Numbered from the stretch's first letter, positions 1-7,480 are shown. The stretch: DNA of 18,666 bases from an uncultured Eubacteriales bacterium (GCA_900551415.1 URWB01000036.1:1-18666); one strand, 5' to 3'. The notes: generated by a model from the sequence alone, not told the origin. Translations and numbers: made by a program.

Positions 1-2
1 AC

Positions 3-290
3 CCGCGGCAGAGTCAGGTTTCCCCGCTGACGCGCATGATCGACGCGCGTGTGAAGAAGTTCAATACGGACGAATGGAGGCGGAAGTACATGACATTCGA
101 ATATATGCTCAAAGAACGCGAACGCAGGGGTTTGGAGCAGGGCCGCAGTGAGGGACTTGCCGAGGGCCGCAGCGAAGGCGCAGCGCAGAAACAGCGCGAG
201 ATCGCGAAGAATATGAAGACTAAAAACATTCCGGTTGCGGATATTGCCGAAATGACTGGGCTTCCTGCCGAAGAGATCGAAAAATTATAG
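3..290 (+). CDS. Rpn-family recombination-promoting nuclease / putative transposase, C-terminal fragment (5' end outside window)
   Basis: The reading frame is open from the left edge and its true start lies outside the window. About 95 residues are visible. They match what I know of the C-terminal tail of the Rpn (PD-(D/E)XK, formerly transposase_31) family: the segment KKFNTDEWRRKYMTFEYMLK, then a Glu/Arg/Gly-rich stretch with a repeated GRSEG motif (about residues 50-60 of the visible part), then a short helical end with IAEMTGLPAEEIEKL, which looks like a small helix-turn-helix. The nuclease core is not in view, so activity cannot be judged. An ATG lies at 36, but residues before it (SPLTR) fit the family, so I treat it as internal. 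The gene ends just before a bidirectional terminator and runs convergent to the ABC transporter gene. Family members are common, often multicopy, in gut anaerobes. Confidence 0.8.
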   Translation, partial: PRQSQVSPLTRMIDARVKKFNTDEWRRKYMTFEYMLKERERRGLEQGRSEGLAEGRSEGAAQKQREIAKNMKTKNIPVADIAEMTGLPAEEIEKL

Positions 291-304
291 ACGCACGTTA
301 TAGA

Positions 305-340
305 ACAGCAGGCGCGGATGACCGCGCCTGCTGTGTTATT
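305..340. terminator. Bidirectional intrinsic terminator between convergent genes
   Basis: A perfect 13-bp GC-rich stem (305-317 with 322-334, starting ACAGCAGGCGCGG) closes an ATGA tetraloop. On the plus strand it is followed by GTTATTTC, and on the minus strand by a T-rich run ending TATAATTTTT. It sits between the Rpn stop codon (290) and the minus-strand ABC stop codon (345), so it can end transcription from both sides. Confidence 0.85.
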
Positions 341-344
341 TCAT

Positions 345-2096
345 TCACAATGTCAATGCGCGCTGCGCGAGCGTCTCGCTGTCCTCTGGGCGGTGGGTGA
401 TCAAAAGGACAGTCTTGCCCTGGGTCTCCGCTTCCCACGTTCGGTCGATGATGCGGCGCTTAAGCGCTTCGTCCAGTCCGCGGAACGGCTCGTCGATGAT
501 CAAAAACTCCGACGGTGCTGCGAGAGCTCTGCCCATCGCCGCGCGATAACGCATACCACCGGAAAGCTCCGCTGGCAGCTTGTCCAGTACGTCTGTCAGT
601 TCCAATGCCTCCGCTAATCCGCGGATACGCCTGTCAATTTCTTCTCCGCTCAGCTGCCGCGAGGCGGGCAGAGTGGTCAGCCGCGCGTGTTTCTGCAAGG
701 TGAACGAGTCGGCTGAGTGCGCGTTTCTTCGCAAATCAGATGCGTCGCTACCTCCAAAACGGGAAACTCCTTCTGCACTGTCACGTATGAATCTTCGACG
801 CGCGTTCAAAAATGCAAGCGCGATATTATCATAAACATTGAGCCACGGCAGCAGACGGTCTTCTTGAAAGAGAAAAGAAAGCCGATATGTGCCGTCGATG
901 ATAATCATGCCGCTGTCCGGCCTTGTCAGCCCCGCGAGCATACGTGCCAGCGTTGTCTTTCCGATGCCGGACGGTCCCATCAGTGCGGTGATCTGTCCCG
1001 CTTCCAGGCGCAGACTCAAATCTTGCAAAACGCGCTGACCGTCAAAGGATTTGCTGACATGTCGTACCGCGACCGCGGGCGCCACGAAGTTTCCACCACC
1101 GATATTGCCCTTTCTACTATCTCCGAAACCTAAGTCCTTTCTCATACTACACGATTGCGGCTGTCGAACTTTTCCGGTAGGCATTCGTCCTGCGTCACTC
1201 GATGCCGCACCTACTTCTCTTCCGTTTTCCGGTCCTTGCTTTTGCGCAGCATTCTTAGCATGCAGCCATTTCTTCAGCTTGCTGCCCTCATAAGCTTTCC
1301 ATGTGAGCGGCTCGACCAGCCGGCAGATCAGCTTTTCAAACCCGATACTGAGCGACGCGATGACCGCGATATAGGCAAAGAGGCGCGGCGTCTCCAGATA
1401 ATATTTAGCCTGCAGCATCTGATAGCCTAAGGAATAGGCAGGGATTGCCAATACCTCTGCTGCCACGACAGCCTTCCACGAAAGTCCCGCGATCAGCTTT
1501 AGCGAAGTTTGCAGCGGCATCAGCAGTGACGGCAGATACACAAGCTGCAGGCGCTGCCTGCTGTTCAGCTCGTAAATCTCCGCGACCTCCAACAGCTCCG
1601 CAGAAACCGCGTCCAAACCGCCCAAAAGGTTCGTGTAGACCACCGGAAAGCACATCAAAAAACAGACCGGAAGCGCCACCCAGTCTGAACGGATCAGCAG
1701 GATGACATAAATAATGATTGCCATCACCGGTACGGCCTTAAAAAAGCTGACAGGCAGCGCCAGCAGCTGCCGAATCCAGTCCCTCCGATACGCCACCCAC
1801 GCGCAGATGCCCCCTGCCGCAAGCGAAAGGAGGAGTGCCAGCGCGCAGCGCAGCATAGTCCAAAACACGTTCAGATAAAAAGACCGTTCTCCAAACAGCG
1901 TGACCAGCGCCGCTAAGGTCTCCGCCGGTGACGGCAGCAGCAGGCTGTTTCCGATGAGCATCGCGCATGTCTGCCAAAACGCGAGCCAAAACAGGCAGAT
2001 GGCGACCCATCTGCCTGCTCTCTTCACGTGATTTTCGTTTTTTCTTTTTTGACACCTGTCGGTCGATTCTGTTTTTTTTCGGTCCATCGCATTCAC
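345..2096 (-). CDS. ABC transporter, fused inner-membrane permease and ATPase (SsuC/SsuB-like, NMT1-type importer)
   Basis: One 583-residue chain carries both halves of an importer that are usually two proteins of about 250-270 residues. Residues about 30-265 are a binding-protein-dependent permease with about six membrane segments and an EAA-like loop near 163-195. Residues about 275-340 are a polar Gly/Ser/Lys/Arg linker. Residues about 341-583 are the ATPase: Walker A GPSGIGKTT (374-382), Q-loop Gln411, signature LSGGM (511-515), Walker B FLIIDEP (531-537) and switch His568. About 50 extra Ser/Arg-rich residues (roughly 431-485) lie between Q-loop and signature, and the chain ends only 15 residues after the switch His, short for the family. 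The first start codon is GTG (2096) behind a weak GAGAGA; ATG at 2087 is an alternative. It lies 113 nt downstream of the lipoprotein gene, so both probably form one importer. The substrate is unknown; SsuABC, TauABC, NrtABC and ThiXYZ relatives take sulfonates, nitrate or pyrimidines. Confidence 0.9.
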   Translation of the reverse strand: MNAMDRKKTESTDRCQKRKNENHVKRAGRWVAICLFWLAFWQTCAMLIGNSLLLPSPAETLAALVTLFGERSFYLNVFWTMLRCALALLLSLAAGGICAWVAYRRDWIRQLLALPVSFFKAVPVMAIIIYVILLIRSDWVALPVCFLMCFPVVYTNLLGGLDAVSAELLEVAEIYELNSRQRLQLVYLPSLLMPLQTSLKLIAGLSWKAVVAAEVLAIPAYSLGYQMLQAKYYLETPRLFAYIAVIASLSIGFEKLICRLVEPLTWKAYEGSKLKKWLHAKNAAQKQGPENGREVGAASSDAGRMPTGKVRQPQSCSMRKDLGFGDSRKGNIGGGNFVAPAVAVRHVSKSFDGQRVLQDLSLRLEAGQITALMGPSGIGKTTLARMLAGLTRPDSGMIIIDGTYRLSFLFQEDRLLPWLNVYDNIALAFLNARRRFIRDSAEGVSRFGGSDASDLRRNAHSADSFTLQKHARLTTLPASRQLSGEEIDRRIRGLAEALELTDVLDKLPAELSGGMRYRAAMGRALAAPSEFLIIDEPFRGLDEALKRRIIDRTWEAETQGKTVLLITHRPEDSETLAQRALTL

Positions 2097-2209
2097 CGCG
2101 TCTCTCTCACATGCGGCCTTCCGTCCAAAGCCAGCGGCATCGCGGCACAGCAGTCTTCGATGCCGTTGTACCTGCTACCGGTCTCCTCATGCACGGAACG
2201 CACGTCTCG

Positions 2210-3220
2210 CTAGTCGTATAGATCATCACCCGGCAGCGCCCCGCCGACTGCGGCAGGATTCATCGCGAACAGGGTCTCATTGAAGGTCTTGAGCATCGTC
2301 GCCCCCGCGTCTTTTTGATCGCCGCTGTACAGCACGATATGACAGTTCGGAATCGCTGCCTCCGCGATCGCCGCTTTGCCAATAAACCCTTTTTCGACAA
2401 TAGCAGCCGCTGCCTCCGCAGGAGAATTGTTTACAAAATCCACCGAAGTCTGATAGTCCGCGAGCAATACCGCAAGGTCATCGGCACGCTCTTCGACGAA
2501 GCTCTTTCTTGCGACCAGTACGCCCATCGGCAGTTCCTGACCGGTCGCCTCATTCCAAAGCGCGTTGAGGTCAAACAGCTGCGTGACGCCTTCCTTGCCG
2601 GAAGCCAGCGCAGTCGAAACAAACGGTTCCGGCATCATCGCAATTGTGCCTTCCTCAGACAGCAATTTCGTATTGACATCCGCGTGGCTCGCCAGCCATT
2701 CAACTTTTACGTCCTTTCCTATCTCAAGCCCCGCGTTTTCCAGTACCTTTTGCAGCACATATTCCGGCGTGCCGCCCTGTCCGCTGGCAACAATGGTCTT
2801 ACCCGCGAGATCTTCGATCTCCGTCACGTTGGCGTTGTTCCCAAGGATATATAAGACGCCTAACGCGATCGGGCTGACTGCCACGATCTGTCCCTCGGTC
2901 TTGTTATACAATACAGCTGCCATATTGGACGGCAGCGCCGCCACATCCACCTCGCCATTGATTAACTTCGGCGCGATATCGGTCGGTGCCTGATAGGTCG
3001 TGACCGCGTACTTGTCAGTCAGATCCATCAGCTTGACCATGCCCATGCCGGTTGGTCCGTTCAACGCGGCCACGTTGACAATCTCGCTGACAGTGCCCGT
3101 CTCGGCAGCTTCCTGCTCGTCTCCGCCCTGGTTGCCGCAGCCCGCAAGCAGCGACATTGTCAAAAGCAGCGCGAGCAAAAGCGAAAACAGCTTCTTTGCG
3201 TTCATTTTTTTTGCTTTCAT
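2210..3220 (-). CDS. ABC transporter substrate-binding lipoprotein, NMT1/SsuA-like
   Basis: A 336-residue extracytoplasmic binding protein. It starts with a basic stretch (MKAKKMNAKK), a hydrophobic core and a lipobox LLAGC with Cys28 as the lipidation site, followed by an acidic Gly/Glu linker. The mature part has the two-lobe periplasmic-binding pattern of the NMT1/SsuA/TauA group: a first-lobe GPTGMGMVKLM segment, INGEVDVAALPSNMAAVLYN, a hinge around VASGQGGTPEYVLQKVLE, and a second lobe with MMPEPFVSTAL. The ribosome site AAAGGA lies 7 nt before ATG 3220; the internal ATG (Met6) is less well placed. It presumably delivers its ligand to the fused permease-ATPase encoded next and follows a TM1266-family regulator by 29 nt. 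Ligand identity cannot be read from sequence. The aromatic and polar residues fit a small organic acid, sulfonate or cofactor precursor, but this is inference. Confidence 0.9.
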   Translation of the reverse strand: MKAKKMNAKKLFSLLLALLLTMSLLAGCGNQGGDEQEAAETGTVSEIVNVAALNGPTGMGMVKLMDLTDKYAVTTYQAPTDIAPKLINGEVDVAALPSNMAAVLYNKTEGQIVAVSPIALGVLYILGNNANVTEIEDLAGKTIVASGQGGTPEYVLQKVLENAGLEIGKDVKVEWLASHADVNTKLLSEEGTIAMMPEPFVSTALASGKEGVTQLFDLNALWNEATGQELPMGVLVARKSFVEERADDLAVLLADYQTSVDFVNNSPAEAAAAIVEKGFIGKAAIAEAAIPNCHIVLYSGDQKDAGATMLKTFNETLFAMNPAAVGGALPGDDLYD

Positions 3221-3249
3221 GATTTTGTCCTTTCTTTTGTGTCAGAAAG

Positions 3250-3507
3250 CTAATTTGCTCCTTCCACCTTAGAATATACGGTTTTGGCACTGACCCCGCG
3301 CAGCGCGCCGAGCTTGCCCGAAAGCGCGCTGATGATGTCCTGCGGCGCGTCAATCGCGATACTGATGATTGAAATCTTCTTCGGCGCGTAAGGAATCCCC
3401 ATCCTGCCGATGATGTACTGCCGATAAGCATGCAGCAAGGCGTTGATTTCAAGCGCGCTCTCCTGGTCCTGCACGATCATGCTGATCAGCGCGACTCTGG
3501 TTTCCAT
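3250..3507 (-). CDS. TM1266-family putative iron-only hydrogenase system regulator (ACT-like)
   Basis: An 85-residue protein matching the TM1266 family nearly end to end: an N-terminal METRVALISMIVQD strand, a helix with LHAYRQYIIGRMGIPY, the strand pattern ISIISIAIDAPQD, then ISALSGKLGALRGVSAKTVYSK. The predicted fold is a beta-alpha-beta ACT/ferredoxin-like domain without a DNA-binding domain, so it probably acts by ligand binding or protein contact. The family was named because its genes often sit beside [FeFe]-hydrogenase maturation genes hydE, hydF and hydG; none is present here. The start is firm: AAAGGAG lies 6 nt before ATG 3507. It is the first gene of a group with the binding lipoprotein and the fused ABC protein, which hints that it senses something linked to that importer (inference). 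Confidence 0.88.
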   Translation of the reverse strand: METRVALISMIVQDQESALEINALLHAYRQYIIGRMGIPYAPKKISIISIAIDAPQDIISALSGKLGALRGVSAKTVYSKVEGAN

Positions 3508-3509
3508 AA

Positions 3510-3555
3510 CAGTCTCCTTTCCCCTCAGCGACTTCTTCGGGTGTCAGTCTCCTTT
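3510..3555 (-). repeat. 11-bp direct repeat carrying a duplicated ribosome-binding site
   Basis: AAAGGAGACTG (minus strand) occurs at 3510-3520, where it is the ribosome site of the TM1266-family gene, and again at 3545-3555, 35 bp upstream. No start codon stands at a useful distance after the upstream copy. It may be a small tandem duplication of the start region or a second 30S docking site. Confidence 0.5.
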
Positions 3556-3561
3556 ATCTCT

Positions 3562-3590
3562 ATTAAGCGGCCGCGTCTTCTGTTTTTCAA
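3562..3590 (-). promoter_or_regulatory. Weak candidate sigma-A promoter for the TM1266-ABC group
   Basis: On the minus strand TTGAAA (3585-3590) is followed after 17 nt by CTTAAT (3562-3567). The -35 matches 5 of 6 and the -10 only 4 of 6 positions and lacks the key second A. It lies in the gap between the TagO-type gene and the TM1266-family gene. No convincing terminator was seen there, so read-through from upstream is equally possible. Confidence 0.3.
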
Positions 3591-3616
3591 GAAAATCCGG
3601 CCTGCCCAATATGCTC

Positions 3617-4795
3617 TTATGCCTGCGGTTTCGCGAAGGTTTCAGATTGCTTCTTGTCCTCTTCAACAGCTCCGCCTCTCTCAGAGGCCTCAGGCGTGAT
3701 GGTTTTGTCCTCGCCGGCCTCTCTCACATGCTCGCTTGGCTTTGCGTTCGGATAAGCCTCCGGATTTTTGATCTGCGGCATGATGTGATTCGCGTCCGTC
3801 AGGAAAATATAGATCAGCATCAGCGCGATCGCGAACAATCCCAGTGTTTCCACCCATAAACCGCGGCTGAAAGTCACTGATGAAATGCCCATGATACCAC
3901 TGACGCCGTAAAGCATCAAGGTCGCCCGCCGCTGTCCGTAGCCAAGTTTCATCAGCCGATGGTGCAGATGCCCCTTGTCCGCCTCCATAATCGGCCGCTT
4001 GTTGACCAAACGGCGGAATATCGCGAAAGCCGTATCGAAAATTGGCACACCCAGTACCAGTACCGGAATGATCACCGCCACGATGGTCGCGCTTTTGACC
4101 GGCCCCAAAATTGACATGGTGGAAAGCATAAATCCCAGGAACAACGATCCTCCGTCGCCCATGAAAATTTTCGCCGGATAGAAGTTATACGGCAGGAACC
4201 CGAGCGCACCGCCCGCCAACGCGAGCATCGCGCCGGAAGCCAGATACATCCCGTGAATATAGGCGACATAAGCGATACACAGCGAAGCGATCGCTGAAGT
4301 GCCGGCCGCCAAACCGTCCAAACCGTCGATGAGATTGACCGTATTGGTGATGCCCACAATCCACAGAATTGTTACAAGGAAGCACAGCACCGCTCCCAGC
4401 TCACTCTTGCCGTCGCCAAAAAAATTGCTGATAAATTCAATGCGAATATCGTAAAGATACATGATGATCGCTATGACGGTCTGCCCTAAAAATTTCACCT
4501 TTGCAGGAAGATTTTTTAAATCATCGATCACACCCAAAAGATAAATCAGCACGCCGCCGATCATAATGCCGAGGATTCGATGATCGAGCTGCAGCAAAAA
4601 AATCGCCGTTGAAACCATCGTACCGATGAAGATGGCCATGCCGCCGAAACGCGGCATCGCCTTGACATGCATCCGCCTGTCATCCTTCGGCACATCCATA
4701 GCCCCGATCTTCGGCGCCAGCTTGATTGCCGCCGGCGTCATCGCCAGCGACAGGACAAAAGCAACCAAAAAGGTCGCCCATAAAGTTGTATACAT
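3617..4795 (-). CDS. tagO: Undecaprenyl-phosphate GlcNAc-1-phosphate transferase (TagO/WecA-type, MraY superfamily)
   Basis: A 392-residue integral membrane enzyme with about ten to eleven membrane segments. By family knowledge it moves GlcNAc-1-phosphate from UDP-GlcNAc to undecaprenyl phosphate, starting teichoic acid or other cell-wall glycan synthesis at the inner face of the membrane. Family motifs are present in order: DDRRMH near residue 38, GVIDDLKNLP with the Asp pair at 91-92, NTVNLIDGLDGLAAG (151-165), IFMGDGGSLFLGF (210-222) and the substrate-selective KGHLHHRL loop (274-281), which fits GlcNAc-type rather than MurNAc-pentapeptide substrates. A polar charged tail of about 50 residues (342-392) follows the last membrane segment and looks cytoplasmic and disordered. 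ATG 4795 has an AAGGGAG site. The gene follows comEB after 47 nt, suggesting co-transcription. Whether the glycan is teichoic acid or another polymer is not shown here. Confidence 0.93.
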   Translation of the reverse strand: MYTTLWATFLVAFVLSLAMTPAAIKLAPKIGAMDVPKDDRRMHVKAMPRFGGMAIFIGTMVSTAIFLLQLDHRILGIMIGGVLIYLLGVIDDLKNLPAKVKFLGQTVIAIIMYLYDIRIEFISNFFGDGKSELGAVLCFLVTILWIVGITNTVNLIDGLDGLAAGTSAIASLCIAYVAYIHGMYLASGAMLALAGGALGFLPYNFYPAKIFMGDGGSLFLGFMLSTMSILGPVKSATIVAVIIPVLVLGVPIFDTAFAIFRRLVNKRPIMEADKGHLHHRLMKLGYGQRRATLMLYGVSGIMGISSVTFSRGLWVETLGLFAIALMLIYIFLTDANHIMPQIKNPEAYPNAKPSEHVREAGEDKTITPEASERGGAVEEDKKQSETFAKPQA

Positions 4796-4842
4796 AAATA
4801 CGTATCTCCCTTTACTCTTTCTCTGTTTTTTGATTCTTCCGG

Positions 4843-5364
4843 TTATTCCGGCTTTACAGGCTGCGCCTGCGGCTCCGGCTTCAGATCCTTTTTCGTACCG
4901 GAGTCTTCCTTTGGCAGTTTCTCGACCGTAAGCCCGGCCTCCTCCAAAATCTCAAGCGCCAGATCGTCCGGATAGCCATCTCTGACCACGATTCGTTTGA
5001 TACCGGCGTTGACGATCATCTTCGCGCAGATACCGCATGGCTGATGCGTGATATAAATTGTACCGCCTTCGATCGCGTGTCCCATAGACGCGGCTTGAAT
5101 GATCGCGTTCTGCTCCGCGTGCAGTGCCATGCAAAGTTCGTGTCGCTGTCCGGACGGCACCCCCAGCTTTTGGCGCAGACAGCCGCCGCGGTCCTCGCAG
5201 TGGCGGATCCCCTTCGGCGCGCCGTTGTAGCCGGTCGCGATCGCACGCTTATCCTTCACAATGACCGCTCCGACGCTGCGCCGCATGCAGGTAGAGCGTT
5301 TGGCGGTCAGTTCTGCCATTTCCATAAAATACTCATCCCAAGTCGGTCGTTTCATCTTTTCCAT
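4843..5364 (-). CDS. comEB: Deoxycytidylate (dCMP) deaminase, ComEB-type
   Basis: A 173-residue zinc-dependent cytidine/deoxycytidylate deaminase. By family knowledge it converts dCMP to dUMP, feeding dTTP synthesis, in the cytoplasm. The zinc site is visible: HAE at 82-84 (ligand His and catalytic Glu) and PCGIC at 109-113 (two ligand Cys). An N-terminal RPTWDEYFMEMAELTAKRSTC and GYNGAPKGIRHC with extra Cys/His residues are typical of dCMP rather than free-cytidine deaminases. About 23 residues of Lys/Glu/Pro-rich tail extend past the usual end. ATG 5364 lies inside the 3' end of truA, overlapping it by 13 nt, so the two are translationally linked. Despite the comEB name, no competence genes follow it here. 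Confidence 0.93.
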   Translation of the reverse strand: MEKMKRPTWDEYFMEMAELTAKRSTCMRRSVGAVIVKDKRAIATGYNGAPKGIRHCEDRGGCLRQKLGVPSGQRHELCMALHAEQNAIIQAASMGHAIEGGTIYITHQPCGICAKMIVNAGIKRIVVRDGYPDDLALEILEEAGLTVEKLPKEDSGTKKDLKPEPQAQPVKPE

Positions 5365-6161
5365 GTTTTCTCCGCCTCCCTTTCCCTCTGTTCCTCGTAA
5401 TAGACCTCAACCAGATACAGTCCGGCGGCCGGCGCCGTATGCCCCGCTTTTTGCCGCTCACCGCTTTCGATGATCGCCGCGAGCTCCCGCGGTTCGCGTT
5501 TTCCCAAACCGACCTCCACCAGCGTTCCTACAATAATGCGCACCATATTGTACAAAAATCCGTCACCGCTGACCTCAATCGCGATATCCTCCCCGCGCGG
5601 TTCCACACATAACCGGTAGATGGTTCTGACCGTCGTTTCCTTTTCCTCGCCGCCTGCCGCCTGAAAGCACTTAAAATCATGTGTTCCGACGATATAGGCC
5701 GCCGCCTCGCGCATCGACTCGATGTCCAACGGCTGCGGAACTTGATAGCAATAGTTTCTGCGAAAAATATCCGGTTCCGGCAGATTGCGGATCAGATAAC
5801 GGTATTTTTTGCCGCGGGAGCTGAACCTTGCGTGGAAATCCGGCGGCATTTCACGCAGAGAGGTGATGCGCACGTCCCCGATGCCCTTGAGCGGCTGCCT
5901 GCCGCCTGCCAGGATGTTATTGGCCGCGAGCATGATCCGATCCGTCGGAATCCCGAATTCCCCGCGGAAAGACGCACACTGCCCCAGGGCGTGCACACCG
6001 GCATCCGTACGGCTGGTTCCGTTAAGTTTAATTTCTTTCCCGCAGACGTGACTCAGTACCTCCTCCAAATGCCCCTGTACGGTTCTGACGTTTGGCTGTC
6101 TTTGCCATCCGCAAAAATCGGAGCCATCATATTCGATTGTCATAAAAATATTACGTTCCAT
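5352..6161 (-). CDS. truA: tRNA pseudouridine(38-40) synthase TruA
   Basis: A 269-residue enzyme, normal length for TruA, that makes pseudouridine at positions 38-40 of the tRNA anticodon arm. The N-terminus has the family signature YDGSDFCGWQRQPNVRTVQG (11-30), the active-site loop GTSRTDAGVHALGQ with catalytic Asp53, the DFHARFSSRGKKYRYLI segment, and the C-terminal GDGFLYNMVRIIVGTLVEVG motif. ATG 6161 is preceded by only a weak AAGGGC-like site. The gene sits between yhbY (85 nt upstream) and comEB (13-nt overlap), so it is part of a small RNA/nucleotide cluster on the minus strand. Nothing is missing or broken. Confidence 0.96.
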   Translation of the reverse strand: MERNIFMTIEYDGSDFCGWQRQPNVRTVQGHLEEVLSHVCGKEIKLNGTSRTDAGVHALGQCASFRGEFGIPTDRIMLAANNILAGGRQPLKGIGDVRITSLREMPPDFHARFSSRGKKYRYLIRNLPEPDIFRRNYCYQVPQPLDIESMREAAAYIVGTHDFKCFQAAGGEEKETTVRTIYRLCVEPRGEDIAIEVSGDGFLYNMVRIIVGTLVEVGLGKREPRELAAIIESGERQKAGHTAPAAGLYLVEVYYEEQREREAEKTWKR

Positions 6162-6246
6162 TATTTTTGCTGCCCTTGCCCGACTTTTTCATCACCTGCA
6201 CACTTGCCTGCTTACGATTCCTGCCGGTCTCTTTCCCTGCCGCTTC

Positions 6247-6540
6247 CTATCGCGGCAATACGATCTGCTTGTTTTCCTTTGATTCTCTGTAAAGCGTAAA
6301 CTTATGCCCGATTGCCTGCACGAACTCCGCGCCGAGCTTGTCCGCCATCTCGTTGGCGACAGCTTTGGCCGCCAGATCACAGCCTTCCTGCAATTTTACC
6401 TTGACGAGCTCGCGGTTTTCGAGACAGTTATCGATTTCTTTTTCGACATTTTCAGTCACGCCGAATTTGCCGATATAGACCACCGGATCAAGATTGTGCG
6501 CCATGGAGCGCAAAAAACTTCTTTGTTTACTTGTAATCAT
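6247..6540 (-). CDS. yhbY: YhbY-family (CRM-domain) ribosome-assembly RNA-binding protein
   Basis: A 97-residue single CRM-domain protein. By family knowledge it binds pre-50S ribosomal particles. Visible hallmarks are the N-terminal MITSKQRSFLRSMAHNLDPV, the GKFGVTENV loop (24-32, the GxxG-like RNA-binding turn), ELVKVKL, and a C-terminal IGHKFTLYRESKENKQIVLP strand. The frame is open another 96 nt upstream, but the extra residues have no family match. ATG 6540 has a strong GGAGG site 4 nt before it, so I take the shorter form. It follows the prepilin peptidase gene by 71 nt and precedes truA by 85 nt. Confidence 0.94.
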   Translation of the reverse strand: MITSKQRSFLRSMAHNLDPVVYIGKFGVTENVEKEIDNCLENRELVKVKLQEGCDLAAKAVANEMADKLGAEFVQAIGHKFTLYRESKENKQIVLPR

Positions 6541-6611
6541 ACATCCTCCAAAATTACAGTTCAACGGGCTTCCCTTCGCAGCGCCGCGCGGCTTCATAAC
6601 TGCCACGTTCG

Positions 6612-7433
6612 TCAAAAGCGAAAAATCGGAAACCACATATCGCTATTGTACAACAAATCATGCAAAAATACCAGATAAAACGCGGCCGCGGCCGCAATAT
6701 ACGGCACCATGGCCCGTTCATCCGTAAGCCTTGCTTTTTTGCGAAGCATCAGCCAGATGAAATGTCCTGCGCTCAAAAAAGTCGAAGCGATAAATATAAA
6801 AAGAATGCCGTCCACACCGGTCGCGAGTCCGAGCGCCCCGAACAGCTTCACATCTGCGCCGCCGATCGCGGGCTTTTTATACATCAGCTTTGCAAGCAGC
6901 GCCATTGACGCCAGGGCGCCAAAACCCAAAAGCGCGCCCCAAACCGCGTCCAGCGGACCGCCGCGATGCCGCGTGATAAAGCCCAGACTTGTCACGCCGA
7001 GCAGCAGAACGAGCTGATCCGGCACAATCATGTATTTCAGATCCGCGATCGACATTTCCAGCAGCAGCCACATCGCCGCCAGCGCCGGAAGCGCGTAGGC
7101 CGGATCCCGCAGACCCAGATAAATGCCGCAGCAGATAAAAAATCCGGTAAACACGTATTTCCATGGCGTGCTTCTGACCCTCTGCCGGGTCGGACGCAGA
7201 AGTTCCTCGGACGGCTCCGCATCATAATCCGTCAGCCACTTGCCCGGTATCCGATTAAAAAAATACACCGCGCCGTTTCCGAGCACTATGCCGAGCCCGA
7301 TTGCCGCGCCGCAGATGAGCAGCGCGCGGATAACCGCGCCGTAAGGTTCCAATATCTCTATCATCGATGTCTTATGATCTCCGTACTTTCTAAGTTCTAA
7401 CTTATATATTACGCGCGCATATTCCCAATTCAT
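6612..7433 (-). CDS. A24-family prepilin peptidase (type IV leader peptidase), lacking the Cys4 methylase domain
   Basis: A 273-residue membrane aspartyl protease. By family knowledge it cleaves type IV pilin or pseudopilin leaders at the cytoplasmic face. About seven to eight hydrophobic segments are visible. The two catalytic Asp are in SIADLKYMIVPDQ (Asp131) and GGADVKLFG (Asp194, the GxGD motif). An N-terminal GNGAVYFFNRIPGKW resembles the opening of bifunctional enzymes, but the CxxC pairs of their N-methyltransferase domain are absent, so it is probably a protease only. The start is uncertain: ATG 7433 lies about 12 nt after the predicted transcription start with no ribosome site; ATG 7364 (Met24) has GGAG but 14 nt away. 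No pilin, pilus ATPase or platform gene is in the window, so its substrates lie elsewhere. Confidence 0.88.
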   Translation of the reverse strand: MNWEYARVIYKLELRKYGDHKTSMIEILEPYGAVIRALLICGAAIGLGIVLGNGAVYFFNRIPGKWLTDYDAEPSEELLRPTRQRVRSTPWKYVFTGFFICCGIYLGLRDPAYALPALAAMWLLLEMSIADLKYMIVPDQLVLLLGVTSLGFITRHRGGPLDAVWGALLGFGALASMALLAKLMYKKPAIGGADVKLFGALGLATGVDGILFIFIASTFLSAGHFIWLMLRKKARLTDERAMVPYIAAAAAFYLVFLHDLLYNSDMWFPIFRF

Positions 7434-7451
7434 TTATGACCATTTACGATC

Positions 7452-7480
7452 ATTTTATCACATTTTGCGGTATATGCCAA
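7452..7480 (-). promoter_or_regulatory. Sigma-A promoter for the prepilin peptidase and downstream minus-strand genes
   Basis: On the minus strand TTGGCA (7475-7480) and TAAAAT (7452-7457) are separated by exactly 17 nt. Predicted transcription starts near 7445, about 12 nt before ATG 7433. It points away from the promoter at 7558-7586, so the gap holds two diverging promoters about 80 bp apart. Confidence 0.7.

Noticed and set aside
2097..2209. Possible small gene between the lipoprotein and fused ABC genes
   Set aside because: The in-frame extension upstream of GTG 2096 has no start codon, and no other frame has a ribosome site with a start.
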